Of a DNA stretch of 64,000 bases, positions 33,648 through 48,500 are shown in pieces. Positions within the stretch are counted from its first letter, which is position 1. The number at the start of each line of letters is the position of its first letter. The notes beneath the pieces were generated by a model, which saw only the letters and a program-made list of their open reading frames with translations, did not search any database and was not told the DNA's origin. Position numbers and translations under genes: made by a program. This DNA is from Arctopsyche grandis (lineage: Eukaryota > Arthropoda > Insecta > Trichoptera > Hydropsychidae). Location: contig NC_135355.1 of NCBI RefSeq assembly GCF_051622035.1, positions 42,263,486 to 42,327,485 on the forward strand, read 5' to 3'.

Positions 33648-33976
33648 CTATCATCATCATCTACAGCCGCTTACCGATACTGCTGGATGAAGGCTTCTCC
33701 AACACGCTTCGACTCGTCTCTGGTTTTCGCAACTCTCATCCATCCCACTCCAAACATTTTCCTTATTTCGTCTACCCATCTTCTCTGTGGGCTTCCTTTT
33801 ACCCTTTTGCATTCTCTCGGGTACCATTCTAGTACTTCTTTTGTCCATTCTTCTAGCCACGTGCTCCGTCCATTGCCATTTCAATCTCTTCACTCTATCC
33901 ACTATATCCATAGTATTCCATTTCCTATCTTTCCTCGTTATGCCAAGCATACAGCGTACAGCGTTCCAAACTTCAG
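33648..33976 (-). mobile_element. 5'-truncated RTE-type LINE, minus strand
   Basis: On the minus strand it encodes [20 protein letters not shown] and KRLKWQWTEHVARRMDK, matching residues 878-930 of the intact LINE at 53.7 kb. Frame is then lost before the equivalent of the C-terminal [14 protein letters not shown]. It ends in ATGATGATGATA (33648-33660 inverted), the short ATG-type tail of this family. About 330 bp; a dead copy. Confidence 0.85.
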
Positions 33977-34094
33977 TCAGTGGTATGCCACTGACTATAT
34001 CTATGATTTACAAGCTGTAAATCAGCTAAGATTTTTTTAGGTAGTGCATTTTTACGAAAAATGCAGTTGAATACTTAAACTCGTATGACGACGA

Positions 34095-34313
34095 TGGTAA
34101 ACGGATTATTGCGCAAATTGCGAGCGTGCGCACGACTGTCGTTGCCACAAATATCGCGAATACGGAATATCTGGTACTTGAGTTCTAATTAGTACAATAT
34201 TTCGCGTGGTTTCGATTAATGGAGTTTTTGGGTGCCAGACGTTCAGTGATCGAGATTTTAGTGACGTGTGCGAGATCGCTTTTTGCGGAATAATCACCGA
34301 ACCATTTCAGCAT
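34095..34313. mobile_element. Diverged copy of the 10-bp-TSD MITE family
   Basis: Shares CGCGAATACGGAATATCTGG, TACTTGAGTTCT and terminal AATAATCACCGAAC with the complete element at 27900-28063. The left end is GGTAAACGGATTATTGCGCA. No matching target duplication is left. Confidence 0.55.
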
Positions 34314-36585
34314 ACATTAAGGTGGTAAGAATTCACACTGCGTATTTATAATGTTTTGGTTATTTGTCCTGGCAGAATCCTTGGGATGGGCTTGTTTATA
34401 AATATTGAAATTGATTTTTTTTTGTTTTCATAAATGTACATCCATGATTTTATAATGTTCTTAATCGTTTTTAATATTCTTTTGAAAATATTTACAAATA
34501 TTCTTTTGATAAATGTGTCCTGATTTTATCACATAAATTGAAAAAATGTAAAATTGTCACCTAAGCACATATGTATTGTAAATAATAAAATGGCAAGAAA
34601 ATAAGCTTACAAGGAAAAAGGATGGGTAGAATGTAATATATGAAAATATGTCTGTATAATGTCAATTGTAAAATAAAACGAGTGGAGGCTATTGTTTACA
34701 TTTTTTTTATAAATAGTTTACAAATTGATAATTTATAATACAAGAAATGTAGCAGAATGAGAGGCTAGTAAAATTGTGAAAGATATGCATAAAATATCTA
34801 AAATTAAATATTTTTATAAAATTGCGTTTGCAATTAGTGTTTGATAATGATGTTTTACCACCTATGAAAAAAAGGCAAAAAAATTAAAAACAAGATTTCA
34901 ATGATATAAATTAAATACATATTTATATGATTTAAAATAAAATAAATACTACAAGGTTTATAAATATAAAATACCATTCATTCAAAAAATTAATGTCCGT
35001 TTTACATTTGTTTTTGAAGAATGGCAAAATGCACACTGTGTATTTGTAATTTTGACTAGAATGTCAAATAGACATTTTAGTTGGAAGGCTGAGACGAGCA
35101 CCGCCAGACTTTATATGTATGCATATGAAAGAGTCTGTATTGCTTGATCATCTGATTATTTTGGTAATCCTTCTCCTTCATGTTTGTTGATTTTATTGCT
35201 CAACATATTTATATTAATGTAGCATATAAAAATATTATTAAATCTCCTACTTTAAATTAACATGATGAAACTAAGCAAGAAGTATGAAAAGATATCACCG
35301 TATATTCGTTTAGATAAATAATAAATAAGCCCAGTAGTCTAATAACTTAACTAAAACGTAGTTACGTATTATAAATGCTTTATTTATAAATAAATCTCAT
35401 TCGTATGGTAAGGAGCTTATGAAATGAAAACAAAAAAAATGATTTTACTCACAATGCCTGTTTTGAATATTGCATTTCCCGTTAAATGTTCTGGTAATTA
35501 ATTATTCATTGTTGATTGCAATTGGACAATATTTTTTTTTTAATTATGCATCAATGAGACGTTGATTATATTATGTAATAAATATAAACCACATTTTATA
35601 ACTACATTTCAATGAAAAATACAAAGGGTATTCTTAGCATTAAAATGCAAAGTTATTATACATACATATATATCTTAATTCAGTAATTATACAGAAACTA
35701 TTTTAATTAATATGAAATTCTAAGTTGTTCTATCATTAATCTTATAATGTATATAAAACTATTATGTTGAATACATTAATGATTGAATGATCATTCTAGC
35801 ATATTAAAAAAGTACAAAACTGTATAATCATATCGTCAAAGACAAACATTATAGCAAATTACCTTTTAATTTTATCGAGGCTTTTGGGCAGTGATATTGT
35901 TCATGACAAAAATATCAAAGTCTATTTCTAAATATACGTATCCCAGTTACATTTTTTGTTCACACTATTTCATATTAGTCATTGATTATGTCTTGTAAAA
36001 AAATAAATATACACTCGATTTTCACACGAGTCTTCAAATATCATATTGTGTTTAAAATAATAATGTTTCCATAAGTGTTTTAATATTTAATATCAATTTT
36101 CTAGACAACAACATGCCACGCATAGTTTAGTTAGCAGTAATTAATTCCCTTTCAATAATACACATCAACTTCTAAAAATTGCAAATCCAACGAATTTTTG
36201 TGACCAAGATTATATAGCCTACACATAGACACAAATATAATATTGAATATATTAAAACACTATATACCATAACAATGATGATTTTACATCATACATACAA
36301 CACCGTCCAATTCATCAAAGATCAAATCAAATTTCGAAAACAAAAGTTCTGTCATAAGTAATAAAATAGTACATACATACATACATATTTGTCAAGTGAT
36401 ATTAAAATGTCGACGTTAACTACAATTTGACAAAATAAGGAACACTATTTTTTTCAATTATTGAATGGAACAAAGTATCTTTTTTTTTTAATAATAATAT
36501 AGTAAGTTTCAAAGCAATACTTTTTTACATCTCTGTGATGTATTAAACATTCATTCACTTTTCTTTTTTTTTTAATAATAATAAG
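34314..36585. other. AT-rich region downstream of fascin
   Basis: No coding exon recognised. The right part is presumably the fascin 3' UTR (stop at 36586-36588), but no single clear AATAAA near the stop on the minus strand stands out. Contains repeated short ACATACATAC tracts (for example 36373-36388). Confidence 0.4.
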
Positions 36586-39500
36586 TTAATATTCCCATTG
36601 GGTAGCTTGTTCGATGGTTCTGTCGCCAAGTTTGAAATTTCCATTTTTAGTCGCAGCTAAGTATTCTCCAGTGACAGCCTTGATGGCAATCCTAGTCGGT
36701 TCTCGTAATTCCAAATGGAAACCTGCTGGGTTTTCGGCATCGCATGTGACACCTTCACCGTCAACACGCCAATACTTTCCATTTTGTCCTGAAAATAAAA
36801 AATAAATATTTACATACAATCACATACAAGATGTTCAGACATACAGTATGCATGTGTTTTACCTTTGAAATAGACGATTCCTTTGGGTCCCCTCTCTACT
36901 TGAATGGTTTCATATGTGGCTTTATTGCACTCGAGCTTAGGACTAGTGGAGGATTTAAAACCAACAAATCCTTGTTCACATTTCAATACCAAAATAGGTC
37001 TGTTTAAAAACAAATACAAAAAAAAACTTTAGTGCATATTTTCGAATCAAACTGTCACAGTAAAAAATTGTGAAAACAAATTACCTGTTAATCAAATAGA
37101 AGTAGTATTTACAATTGTCATCGACGGCGTCAGAATTAGCGTAGAGGTGACCGGAACGTTTAGTAGTAATATATTTACCATTATTGGCACGGAATGATAC
37201 GGAACCGTCGCCTTGCCATTCCAAATCGAACAAAGCATTTGAAGATCTGAAATATAAAATAAAAAAATATTAACATTTGAATACGCAATCAAAAAAGGCA
37301 AAACGGATTTGAAGAAATCATACTTTTTGTCTCCAGAAGCTTGAATACCACCGCCTGTTTCAAGAGTCCAATAGCGATCTTGCATGGTGCGTACATACCA
37401 ACGGCGAGTGGACCAATCGAATTCCAGTTGGAACGTTTCGTGATCGGAAATTTCATCTTGGTTTGCAGTCACATCGACACCTGAAACATTAAATGGATTT
37501 TATTTATACATAAAATATTTCAAGACTGAATACTTGCGCTCATAAAATGATAGAAACAAAGAGTTTTATGGTTCAATAAATTGAAGATTTACAACAGGAA
37601 ATCATAGCTTTTTTTTTTAATAAGTGATAAAAAGAGGTAGTAGACACACTAGTAATAGTACAATAGTAACAACCAGATAGATCAGCGTCTTTCAATCCAA
37701 GTATTGTGGCAATGCAGGAAGATTTGTTCATATCAAACAAAGAAAAATATATTTTTTATGTATTATACATACATATGTATGTATGTATACCTGAATTAAA
37801 GATTGAAGAAATGACAAATATGTATTACAGATTCGTACTTAGTACTTATAATTTCAAGTGTAAATTGAAATTTTGTCGGATTAAAGTTAATGTCGCAACA
37901 TTTCAAATTTGTTTAAGTATTTGGTAAGTAACAGTGTTGAAGAGAGTAAAAATGATAAGGATTGTTTGCTGAAACAATTATTGGATATGCAAAAATCGTT
38001 TTCTGAAATATTTTCTTGCCGGCCATGAAAAATTAGATTATGTTCAAAATTCTGCTGACGAATCTTACGATACGATAGCTCGAAATTTCTAGTAAAACAG
38101 ACCAGTTCATTGATGTTTCGACTGACTTTAAATTAAAGAGGTTTATTATTTTTTATTATAATGATTTTGTCTTCGTATTTATCGAAAGTCAAAATCAGGG
38201 TATCTTGAAAAGCATCAGCTTTGAATGTTCCAGGGTTATAAATGCAGCGGTAAGTTGAAGACCACTGTATCAGATACATAAAAATGGGCGGTTCGAGCTG
38301 GTGTTTGCCGATCCGACGGTCTTGCTCTGTTTCTTTCGTATAATGAGAGATAATCTTCGTCTACCCTCGAGATACCGGTATTGAGAGATCAACGATAGTT
38401 CGACATAGCTCAGATATTAGCCTCAATACCAAACCGACTGCGACCGCCTTTACAATAGCAAGTTGAATAAGTTGATGCGAAAAATTGATCAAATGCGTTT
38501 GGCGGGCTGTCGAATTCCATTGACACATCCTGTTGTGGAAATAGCCTCAAAGACGTTTCAGATATATATTTTTTATATTCCACTAACAGTATTTATTTAA
38601 AAATTTAAAATATACATACATATTCGCTTTAAATTTTACGGTTCGCTTTAAAGTTTTTTGTTGATCTACTACACTGTTGGACACGAAAAATGGTTCAGAG
38701 ACGAGATATGACTTTTCTTATAGATCTATGCCCAGTAAACACGAATCTGGTAATACAAAATGTTGATTGGCTCGAGATTCCGAGATATGTGTTTTTTAAA
38801 TCGCGCGATTTTTCTATATCTTGGTGTTGTTCGGTCGATGTCTCAAAATCTGTCAATTTCCCGTTCAAAATGAATATTGGAATTTATAGTCGGGTATTTT
38901 ATCTTTCATTTGTAGTACTTTTCAGCTTTCAAATCTCTTTAAGTAGTCGTCCAGTTCAAATCAAAAGTCAAAAATACGTATTTTCACTTGGGATTTTTTC
39001 CCACTGTTAATACTATTTTATATTGAGTATTTTCTATTGAAAGATGTTCATTGGGATAGTGTTCTGGCCACACTATTTTTTGTTTTCGTTTAAAATGGTT
39101 AATTGGAAGTGTGCTGAATTTTAAATCGGACTAAAAATTGCGGACTAAAAGCTCGTACTAGTATTTACTCGTATTTACACGAATCTGAATCGAATTAATA
39201 GGGATAATATATTAACTTGTCTTTATATGAGAATTAAATAAAATTCCACTTATAAAAATCACATTTCGACTATTCTTGTGGATTAATAACAAAAATTATA
39301 TTGATAACTGGTTTATCTCGATAAAATAAACGAATATATATGATGACATGGCACTATAGTAATAAAGTAAAAATGAAATATGAAAAAAAAACAGTAAATT
39401 GTAACGTTCAGTCACTGCTGCAGTTCGGTTATAATATTATACACTAGTTGTTTTACCCGGCTTCGCTCAGTATTTGTAATATAAACAGCGTAAACATGGC

Positions 39501-42500
39501 GAATCTAATAGTAAATATTCATTTGTTATTTTTATTAAATTTATTTGAATTAAAAAAAAAAAATCGAATCGACGTCATAGAAATTTTGACTTGTTTACGA
39601 TGTTCCCAACCTAATATAAATACATACAAAGTCTCTTTCGAAATTATATATTAGATACATATAAAGTATAATATGTAGTTGTAGGCTTAAGAGCAATTTT
39701 AAAACGGCAGTGTTGTGCCATAGGTTTGCCACGGATGTGCTAGGCCAAGTCCAAGAACGATACGGTCTGCTGATGATGGCCTATTTCCGCACTATCATGT
39801 CGTTTTGCACAAGGAAAAACAGGTAACTTAAAAATTCACACAAGGCAAGCTGCTAAAATTTATTCATTACCCGATAGTGATATCCAAACTACACTATTAT
39901 TATTATATATATGCAAATGTATTTTTATTAAATGCATTGTAATCCATGAAATAATCTTACGAAATGAGCGAACACGAGTGCGATGACTACTTAATTAGAC
40001 CGCAATTAACCGCGAGTTTGTTGGCCTCGCTTTTACGTGGATTCTGTCGATTTTGCACTCACTCGATCGCAACTGTAAATGTGATCTTCGAATTTAACGG
40101 AATTTTTCCTGCACTCGGGAAACGATTCGATACCAAGTCGAGGCCCAGATCAGATTATTTATCGGATCCTCTGCCGTCTGGTCTGCAGACTACACGACCC
40201 TCGCAAGATAACATCATTTTCGTATACCGTTTTTCATTTGATAACGATTATATAATACGTACATACAAATATATGTGGGTACTTACAACTGATGATAAAA
40301 AAAAACAATTAAAAAATATTTCCATCAAAGTTTATACACCTTTTCGGATAAATGGTATACGACAGGTGCATGAGATGTTCAAATATAAGGAAAAAGCTAG
40401 TCGAGCGCAAGAAATGAAGCAAATCAACATCTGGCTATCGCCTCTGCAAAACTGACTTTCCAATTGTTAAAACGGCCGTAGAGATTTTGCAACGTCTGCT
40501 ATGTATAAATATCACTGTCATCAATCACACTTTGTGTGATTTTAATTGACAATGTGATTAAAAGTGGTGGCTGGTGACTAGTGGCGAAACGATTAACACT
40601 AATCATCAGTGACAAAATCTTTTGTTCATACGAAGCTCACAAAGAACGTTCAAAGATTATTTTGCACGTTAAAAAAAGCACGTGCATTTTAATGCATACG
40701 CGTTGCACATGTCATGACGAGAGTATTCGCAGACATACGTAAATATAAAAGTGACTAATTCGAACAAAATATGTTCTACATATATTTAGTGTTTAAATAT
40801 ACCACAATGTGAATTGAATATCCAGAGGTATGTATGTATGTATGTATTAGTGCTTCCAATCCCGGAAGATTACTTCAGCACCGGAATTGTGGTGCTAGGA
40901 ATTTCCAATCCCGGGATCCCGGTGCTAGCACCGGGAAATCAAATGTATAACAAAAAAAAAAAGGAAAAAAATGTTCAATTGCATTTTTTCATATTTCAAA
41001 ACCGTTCAATTGCATTTTGCAAACTGTCCCGATGTTTCACGCAAAAAATTCTCCTCATATTGGCGTTTTTGTTTTGAGAGTTTGGCTACATTCATTAAAT
41101 TTTCGGTTCGCATCCATTTCTAGATTTCTAATATTAAATAAAAGACATCCTTTAATTTTTAGATTTCTAATATTAAATTGATTCATTGATTCGTTTTTTA
41201 CAAATAGTTTGTACCGTCTAGTAATTATTCATCGAAACAAAAGAGTGTGGATAAGAACCCAAATATTGTCAGACGAAAAAATCGAAAGCAAGCTGAAAAG
41301 AGGCTAGTAAAAAAAGAGAACTCCTACAATGGGAGGTACCATTTCCGGTCGACTTGAAAATTTGAAAAAAAATTACGTCGTAACGATAATAATTTCAGTA
41401 ACCGATACTAAGTTTCAGTTCGATATGACATACGGTGTTCCCCAAAATACACTGACGTACCGGGAAAAGACACACGTGAAAACGTGATCAGTGATCGATT
41501 CCGAGTTCGAATCAGTCAAAATATGTTGCAAATATCATTGCAGTTGAGCACAAAATCTGTAACACAATACAGGCCATTTCGTAGGAATGGCAAGCCGGCG
41601 TCAAAACGGGTCAGAGAATACAAATGGACTATGACTGTCATTGCTCATACCACTACTGTTCATTATATAATTTTGTTTTATGTTCTTTCTTTATTATTTT
41701 TAAAGAAATTTTGACAGCACCGTAATCCCGGTATTCAGATTAGTTTCAGCACCGGGATTCACGGTACCAGAAAACACCGGGATCCCGGGATTGGAAGCCT
41801 TAGTATGTATTAAGTATAGTTCCTATAATGCAGAAAAGTCTCGTGGTCGCATCAAATTTATTTAATAATCTCACATGTATCATACATTTGATATATTATT
41901 TCAATGTAAAGAACAATACGATCTAAATATCTTTAATAAACAAAAAAGTTTATTTTCAAAACATTTTATTTAGAAATACGCAGTACGAATGGATTATGTA
42001 TAAAAATATGTGAATCCATTTTCCCAGCTGCCTTTAAGATTTCATTCAGAAGTATTTACAATTAAGTTTTTCATGGGTAGTAAACATATGTAATTTTAAA
42101 AACGTACATACATATGTAGTACAATGTATAATATGCATTGCATATTGTGATCTGATAAGAGCACGTGCGAAATCGAATTCGTATTCGCGTCATATCGTAG
42201 GATGTCGAAATACGCCAACCGAATCAAAATATTGATCGTATCCGGTGTTATTATCTTGAATATTTTATTATATGTATGTATAATATTTCGCATTTTTTAC
42301 AAATATGTGCGTTTTTATTTTTATTTACAATACACCTTACGTAATATATATTTCATCAAAAACAATAAATAATCTATATGTATGTATATTGCTTCATTGC
42401 ACAAAATTATCATTCGATAATATGTACATACTACGATTGTATTTATGTTTGCAGATCGTTTTATGATAGTATTTATGATGTGCGATTCTATAGTTTATTG

Positions 42501-45500
42501 TAGCTGACGTTACTCTGGATAATATGGTTTAGTCAATAAGTAGTTTACCATATCTATAGACCCATTAACAGCTTGGTTCATTTAAAAGCGATAAATCAAC
42601 ATGTAAATGTACATACATACATATATAGTATGCATACGTCTGTATATATTATTTGAACTATGAGATACTACATATGTATTATATATGCGAGCCAGCAGTA
42701 TGGCTCGGTGGTTGCGTTTATGTTTAGCAACGAAAGATTACTGGGTTCGATCCCGTGCTAATCTTTAATACTGCTGGTTAGACTTGGATATTTGTGACTC
42801 CAAGTCGATCGTTTCTTATCAGAGTCTGCCAAGGTTCCTCAAAATTGGAAAAAATCATCCTACCTGCTGTCACAAATATCTGAATTTGATTTACATATGT
42901 ACCTGCAATATGTAAAAAAAAATATGTACAAGTCTAAATCCATAGATTTGTTCATTTATATAGTCCGAAATAGCCTGTGCTAGTATCATTTCTCGGCCTC
43001 AATAGCCATTGATGAATTTATAAGAAACCCATTGAAAAGTCGTTGTTACGGAAATTGGATGACACCACTGTATGTACATATGAAGCTCGTTTGCGATAGC
43101 CGTGACACAAATCAAAATTTGGCAAAAAGTTTTTACAAAGCAGTCTGCATTTCACAATAAATGACTTGACAGTATTTAACTTTTATGATAATGTTCGAAC
43201 TCAATGTTTATTGAATGGAGGCAGGGGCGTCATTTGGGAGGGCTGGGATGGGCAGCCACCCCCCCTAGATTTGAACGGGACTATCCATGTTATTTAATGT
43301 GTTATTATGGATTTGAATGAAAATTTTAACTTTCTTTACTGGTCAAAAATTTTGCCCCCCCCCCCCCTGGAAAAGCTGAAATGACGCCCCTGAATGGAGG
43401 GATAGTCTCAATTCAAAATTTTTAGAGGTCGTTCTATTTACGAAGGCCCACCCCTACTCTTCAGAAGTGCTCGAAAGCAGTACGAATCTATCGTGTTTGT
43501 CTTTTCAGCGAGGATGGGAGGAGGCCTTCATAAATGGAACAAAGACCTACATATATTATAATATATTAGATATCATAGCTTCAATGATTATGTATTACAC
43601 ACAAACCAGTGAAGATTCGATTTTGAAATTGTCATGCAAATGGGGTAAAATGTAGGAATTGGAAACGTCGATAAGAAGAAGAGCAACTCACCTTGTTTAA
43701 CCGAGACATATCTTGAATTGAGCGCTGCAATAAACGAAGCTTGCGGAAGAGAATCTTCCAAAGAGAACAGTTCATCTTTGGTGACCGTTTGAGAACGAGT
43801 TTTGAGAACGGCCTTCGAGCCGATCGGCGACAAATATGCACCGGCTGCATCACGGAGAGCCAACTGCAATCACAACACGAATCGGAATTAGATAAAAACA
43901 AACACAATAGTTCTATCACTCACAATGCTTTTATTATTCATTCACATAATTTTGGTCTTACTTAAATTCAGTTTATTCTCGCATAACTACTCACTTACAT
44001 TCTGTAAGTCCTTACATAAAATATCATTCACAATTCATTAATATATATAAAATAAACAACATAGGTCCTAATTTAGACCCCTGTGGTACTCCATATGAAA
44101 TAATCAAATTTTTAGAAACTAAATTAATTTTTACATATTCTATTATTCAGATAACATTCAAACCAACTTAATACTTTCCCACCCAATCCCAGCTTACTCA
44201 ATTTCTCTAACAATAAATGCGAAATATAAATATAAACAAATGCGAAAAAAAATCGGTCATAAAAATACAATAGTATGATAGTGTCATACCTGTCCAGAGT
44301 GATATTCTGCGCTGAAGAGACACTCGTTGCCACATTTCTCTGCCAATTTTCCACCACTCGTGAGGTACTTGTTGTTGCAGGTGTGCAGGGCGTATTTACC
44401 ACCTTCGTCCTGACGGAATTCGAGGGTGAACAATGTGTCTTCACCCCATGGAACGTTAGCATCCACATGGATTTCGTCCAGAGATTCGGACAGGTGAGCG
44501 AACCGCTTCCTTCCCACCGATCGCAAGTTCACCTGTACATTTGTGGAAATTCCATTTATAATGGTAAATCAAATCACTAATAAAACAAACACATATGCAT
44601 ATGCTAATTTTGAGTTTGTGTCTGATACATATTTTAGAACACTACTTGGGTGCAGAAAGACAACTCAGAGTGGGTCAATAGCGAACAGAAAAATTTGGAC
44701 TGTCAAATTTTACTGATTGAATTGGACATCCATTAACTTAAATCCTAACCAGGTGGTCTCAGGTTTTATTATATTTTCTAAACTATTTCAAATGAACAGC
44801 TGAAAAACCAATATTTTTCAAAAACTCCGATGCAACCTGTTCTTTTTCTCAACATATGTACAATATAAGGTAACGGTGCCATTCTCCGGCAGTTTTATCG
44901 TTAAAATTCTAATAAAAATCAAAACTTTAGCTCACCTTTAGATTTACTTTCTAAACTCGCTATGTAAATATGTCGCAGTATTGGGATTACCCAATACTGC
45001 GATTATATGTAATTAGTCGGGATTTGAAGTTGTAATGAGATATTGTGTGAAAATTAAAAAGTTATAGGCGTTTAAACAATTAAAATCTGACAAAGTAAGA
45101 GGGTGGCGAAAAGGGAAATAAATACGGCAACTTATCATTAGACGTCAAGAAGATCGAAATTGTAGCATTTTTTAAATGTGTCGTATAGTACGATTATTTT
45201 TCACCATCGTATTAGCGGATTTGATTTACACATATATTGATGACCAAACCGAACAGAATGGCAAAGTTTGAAAACGATCGGAAGTGTGTTAATATCAAAC
45301 CCAAATTTTGTCAGACGAAAAAGCGAAAGCAAGCTGATATAAGGCTTGTAATAAAAATGACAAAACTACAAAGTGATTTTCACACTTTTGGATGGCGATT
45401 AATTCCGATACAAATTACTTAAATATATACGTAAATTATATTTATTGAAATGTATGCCATTTAATTAAGAAATGAATTCCAAGAGCTTTCCAAGTCGTAA

Positions 45501-48500
45501 CGTTTTAAATGCAAGTTGAAAACTATCGAAGATTGGGTCGTGAAGGTGAATGATAACCTTAATTAAGTCAACGATCCATTTACCAGCGTTGAATAATTGC
45601 AATGTGATTTTTTTTAATGACTTCAGAAGATAATAACCACCGGCATGTTCTCGACTTTCTAGTACTTATTAAAAAAAATATATAGTTGTAGAAGTTTTTT
45701 TTTATGAATAGTGGAGATAAATTACAGTAAAAAGAAATTATACTAACTTGAGGACGAGCAGCAAGATGCACGTGCCAAAACTCGGCATCGCCTGGAGCTT
45801 TGGCCGTGCACGTGAGCTTATCAGAACTTGAACCCAAGAAATAGCCTCGGGTTACGTTTCGCAAAGCCCAACGTCCGGTGCCATCTTCAGCAACGCTAAA
45901 AAGAAAACAAACAAAACAGATTAGTTGACTGAAGTAGGTATATATATTTATGTACGTATGCATTATATTAAGAAAGTGCTTCTATGCCTATATACGTATG
46001 TATGTACGACAAAGTATAGTGGGGATTCGATATAGTCCGTTAGAATTCACCAGAAGATGTCGAGTCATACAGAAAAGTAGAATTCGAAGACGATGAAAGG
46101 TGCCAATTTATCATCTGAATGGATCGTCCGACTTACAAATGTGCATTTGATTGGTGTCCGGTCTTCAAAGTGAGAGTGTACATAAATCTGTATTATTCGT
46201 AGATGGATCGGAGATAGGAAAAGCGAAATTACACCAGCTCGTATTTCGATGGGGAGAAAAAACAGATTTGACGATGATCCAAATTTCAAACATTTCATCG
46301 GACGAAAAATAAAATGTCCATTGTGCAATTTTTATATGCAAAATGTTATTGCACTTTTTCTTTCACACGATTCACCAGCAATAAAGCGTTGTTTGCCTTT
46401 TATATAACAGTTGAACTTTCTACTGAACTTCATCGTGGGTTAAGTTCACATGACGTGTTCCAATCTCAGTTCCCATTCATTTGTCGGTCAATTGAAACAT
46501 TTAACTACATAAGTATTTTATGATAAACCAGAAGAATCATTCGCCGTTTGCTCGGACGGATGAAAGTTAAAACAAACTAAAAAATTGTAAATGTATAATC
46601 TACGGATCGATTTAAGGTCTGTTCATACCTAGTCATCACGTACGGACTTCAGCAGGTATCCGGCCGTACGAAAAATATTCTTTGGTACATTTTGTATGGG
46701 TATATTCATACCAACCGTCACGTTTACGCCACAGCAGGCTTACAGCAGTACCCGAAATTTCCTGTTCATACCTTACAGCAACATCCGTCAACGTATCGTA
46801 TCCGTTTTTTTTGGCCATCGTGGAAATATACACGCGAATTACGTGCCATGAGTCAGCCGCTTTGCTGTTTTGGACCAATTATCGATAGTGACAGTTGACA
46901 GCTGTTCAATCTTTCGACATGGTTTTGGTGCAAATATAAAAAAAATATTTAAATTTTTTTTTCCATCATCCACAAGCTCCTTATACAGTGTCCAAAACTC
47001 TTCTTCGGTTTTTTTATATTCTTTAACATGAGATGCACATCTGACTTGTATTCTGACGTGTAGCTACGAATGCACTTCATATTGTAAGTACTCGACAATA
47101 CGACGTAAGCAATATTGCGCCGTATCGTCATGGCTTGTAATGTATAAGTAAGCCGATTTTGCCTTGCACTCGGCCAAAGTGCTGTGAACTCGACGTGACC
47201 GCGACGTGTAGGTAGATATGAATAGAAATGTAATAAAATGACATATTTGAAACGGAGTCGTGCAGTGCTGAAGCCGTGCAGTGCTGTTAAGTATGAACAT
47301 ACCTTTAGTCGGTTGAAAATTGATGGTTACGAAAAGTTTCACAGTGAGCGACAAATTTCTCGATTTAACAATAAAAAATTCTAATCATAAAATTGCGATT
47401 GATTTGTATCCACCACGCACTTCTCTAAATACGTTTTGTGAATGACGGACGATAGTTTCAATTTAGTTTAATGACGAATTATTATCGTCTATTATATTTA
47501 ACATGCGAATTACGCATGTCACAGAAGCCCATGAAATATTCATGCCACAAAAATAGCACCCCAGTAAAAAAAAAGCGAGACGCGTGCATTAAAATGTGAT
47601 AAGGAATGACCCTCGAACGCCGGATGTATCGTACTTATTATGCAAATGATACACAACATAAACGCCATAAGATTAAATATGGTTATTGAAAAATCCCATG
47701 CAATCCGAATGCGTATTTATCATGTCGGAAAGTCCGCCATTCACCGCGTGAGAGACGTGTGTAGTCAAGAATTAGGAGGGTTATGAATCATATGAAATCT
47801 GTGTGCTACGGAAATGTACATATTATATAATACTTATGTATGTACGTACATATATTTAATATAATACCGGGTCGTTTGGTCAAAATTACCTGCAATTTAT
47901 ATTCTAGAATCGACTGCTTTCCAGAGCATGCGCAGAATACTTAAGAGACGGGGGGGACTTTCCCCAATTTGGCAGGTTGCCCCGAGGGGTTCAAAATAAA
48001 TTCAGAAGGGTGGCCCTGTGCGTTTTGTTTCATATATTATATGTAGGTAGAAGGTACATACCTGGTGCAAAATTCGACCCCTCTAAACCAATCATTATTT
48101 TAACCCACTGCTAACAAAACTGACAACAACTTATTGCAGCTCATAATATTTGTTTTCACAATGAAAGTACATACACTACCGTCCATATGTTTAAGACCAA
48201 ACCTATAACTCGATTTCTAATGTCCATTAAAATAATTTAGCGTAAAATAGTTCAAAGAAATGGGTATCATTTGTTTCCCTACACCCTTGGATTTAATTTG
48301 AGCAAAAAAAACAGGGATTATCCCATTGGTTTGTTGTTTTTTTTATATAAGGGTTCAAAATGGGCTCAAAGACACCGCGTGACGAATCGACACATGTTGC
48401 AATTCGACAACTCTACTATACGCAGTTTATGTTACGAACTTTTTTTGTTATTTTATCCTGCTGATATGACATCGAAACAGTTCAAAATAATAAACCCTAA

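Larger units (their letters stand above)
37481..43691. repeat. Fascin intron 5, repeat-rich
   Basis: A 6.2-kb intron. Besides the elements listed separately (39446-39656, 40848-41802, 42691-42925, 43222-43392), it is AT-rich. Positions 38040-38570 contain a GC-richer stretch (TCGAGCTGGTGTTTGCCGAT, CAAATGCGTTTGGCGGGCTG) that looks transposon-derived but is unassigned. An open frame at 39964-40455 (163 codons) has no family resemblance. Confidence 0.5.

Noticed and set aside
39964-40455. 163-codon + strand ORF in fascin intron 5
   Set aside because: No recognisable domain, no promoter or poly(A) context, low-complexity AT-rich second half; left as an unassigned open frame.
42691-42760. A tRNA gene
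   Set aside because: A- and B-box-like sequences are present, but the stems do not pair as a cloverleaf and the body matches a dispersed SINE.
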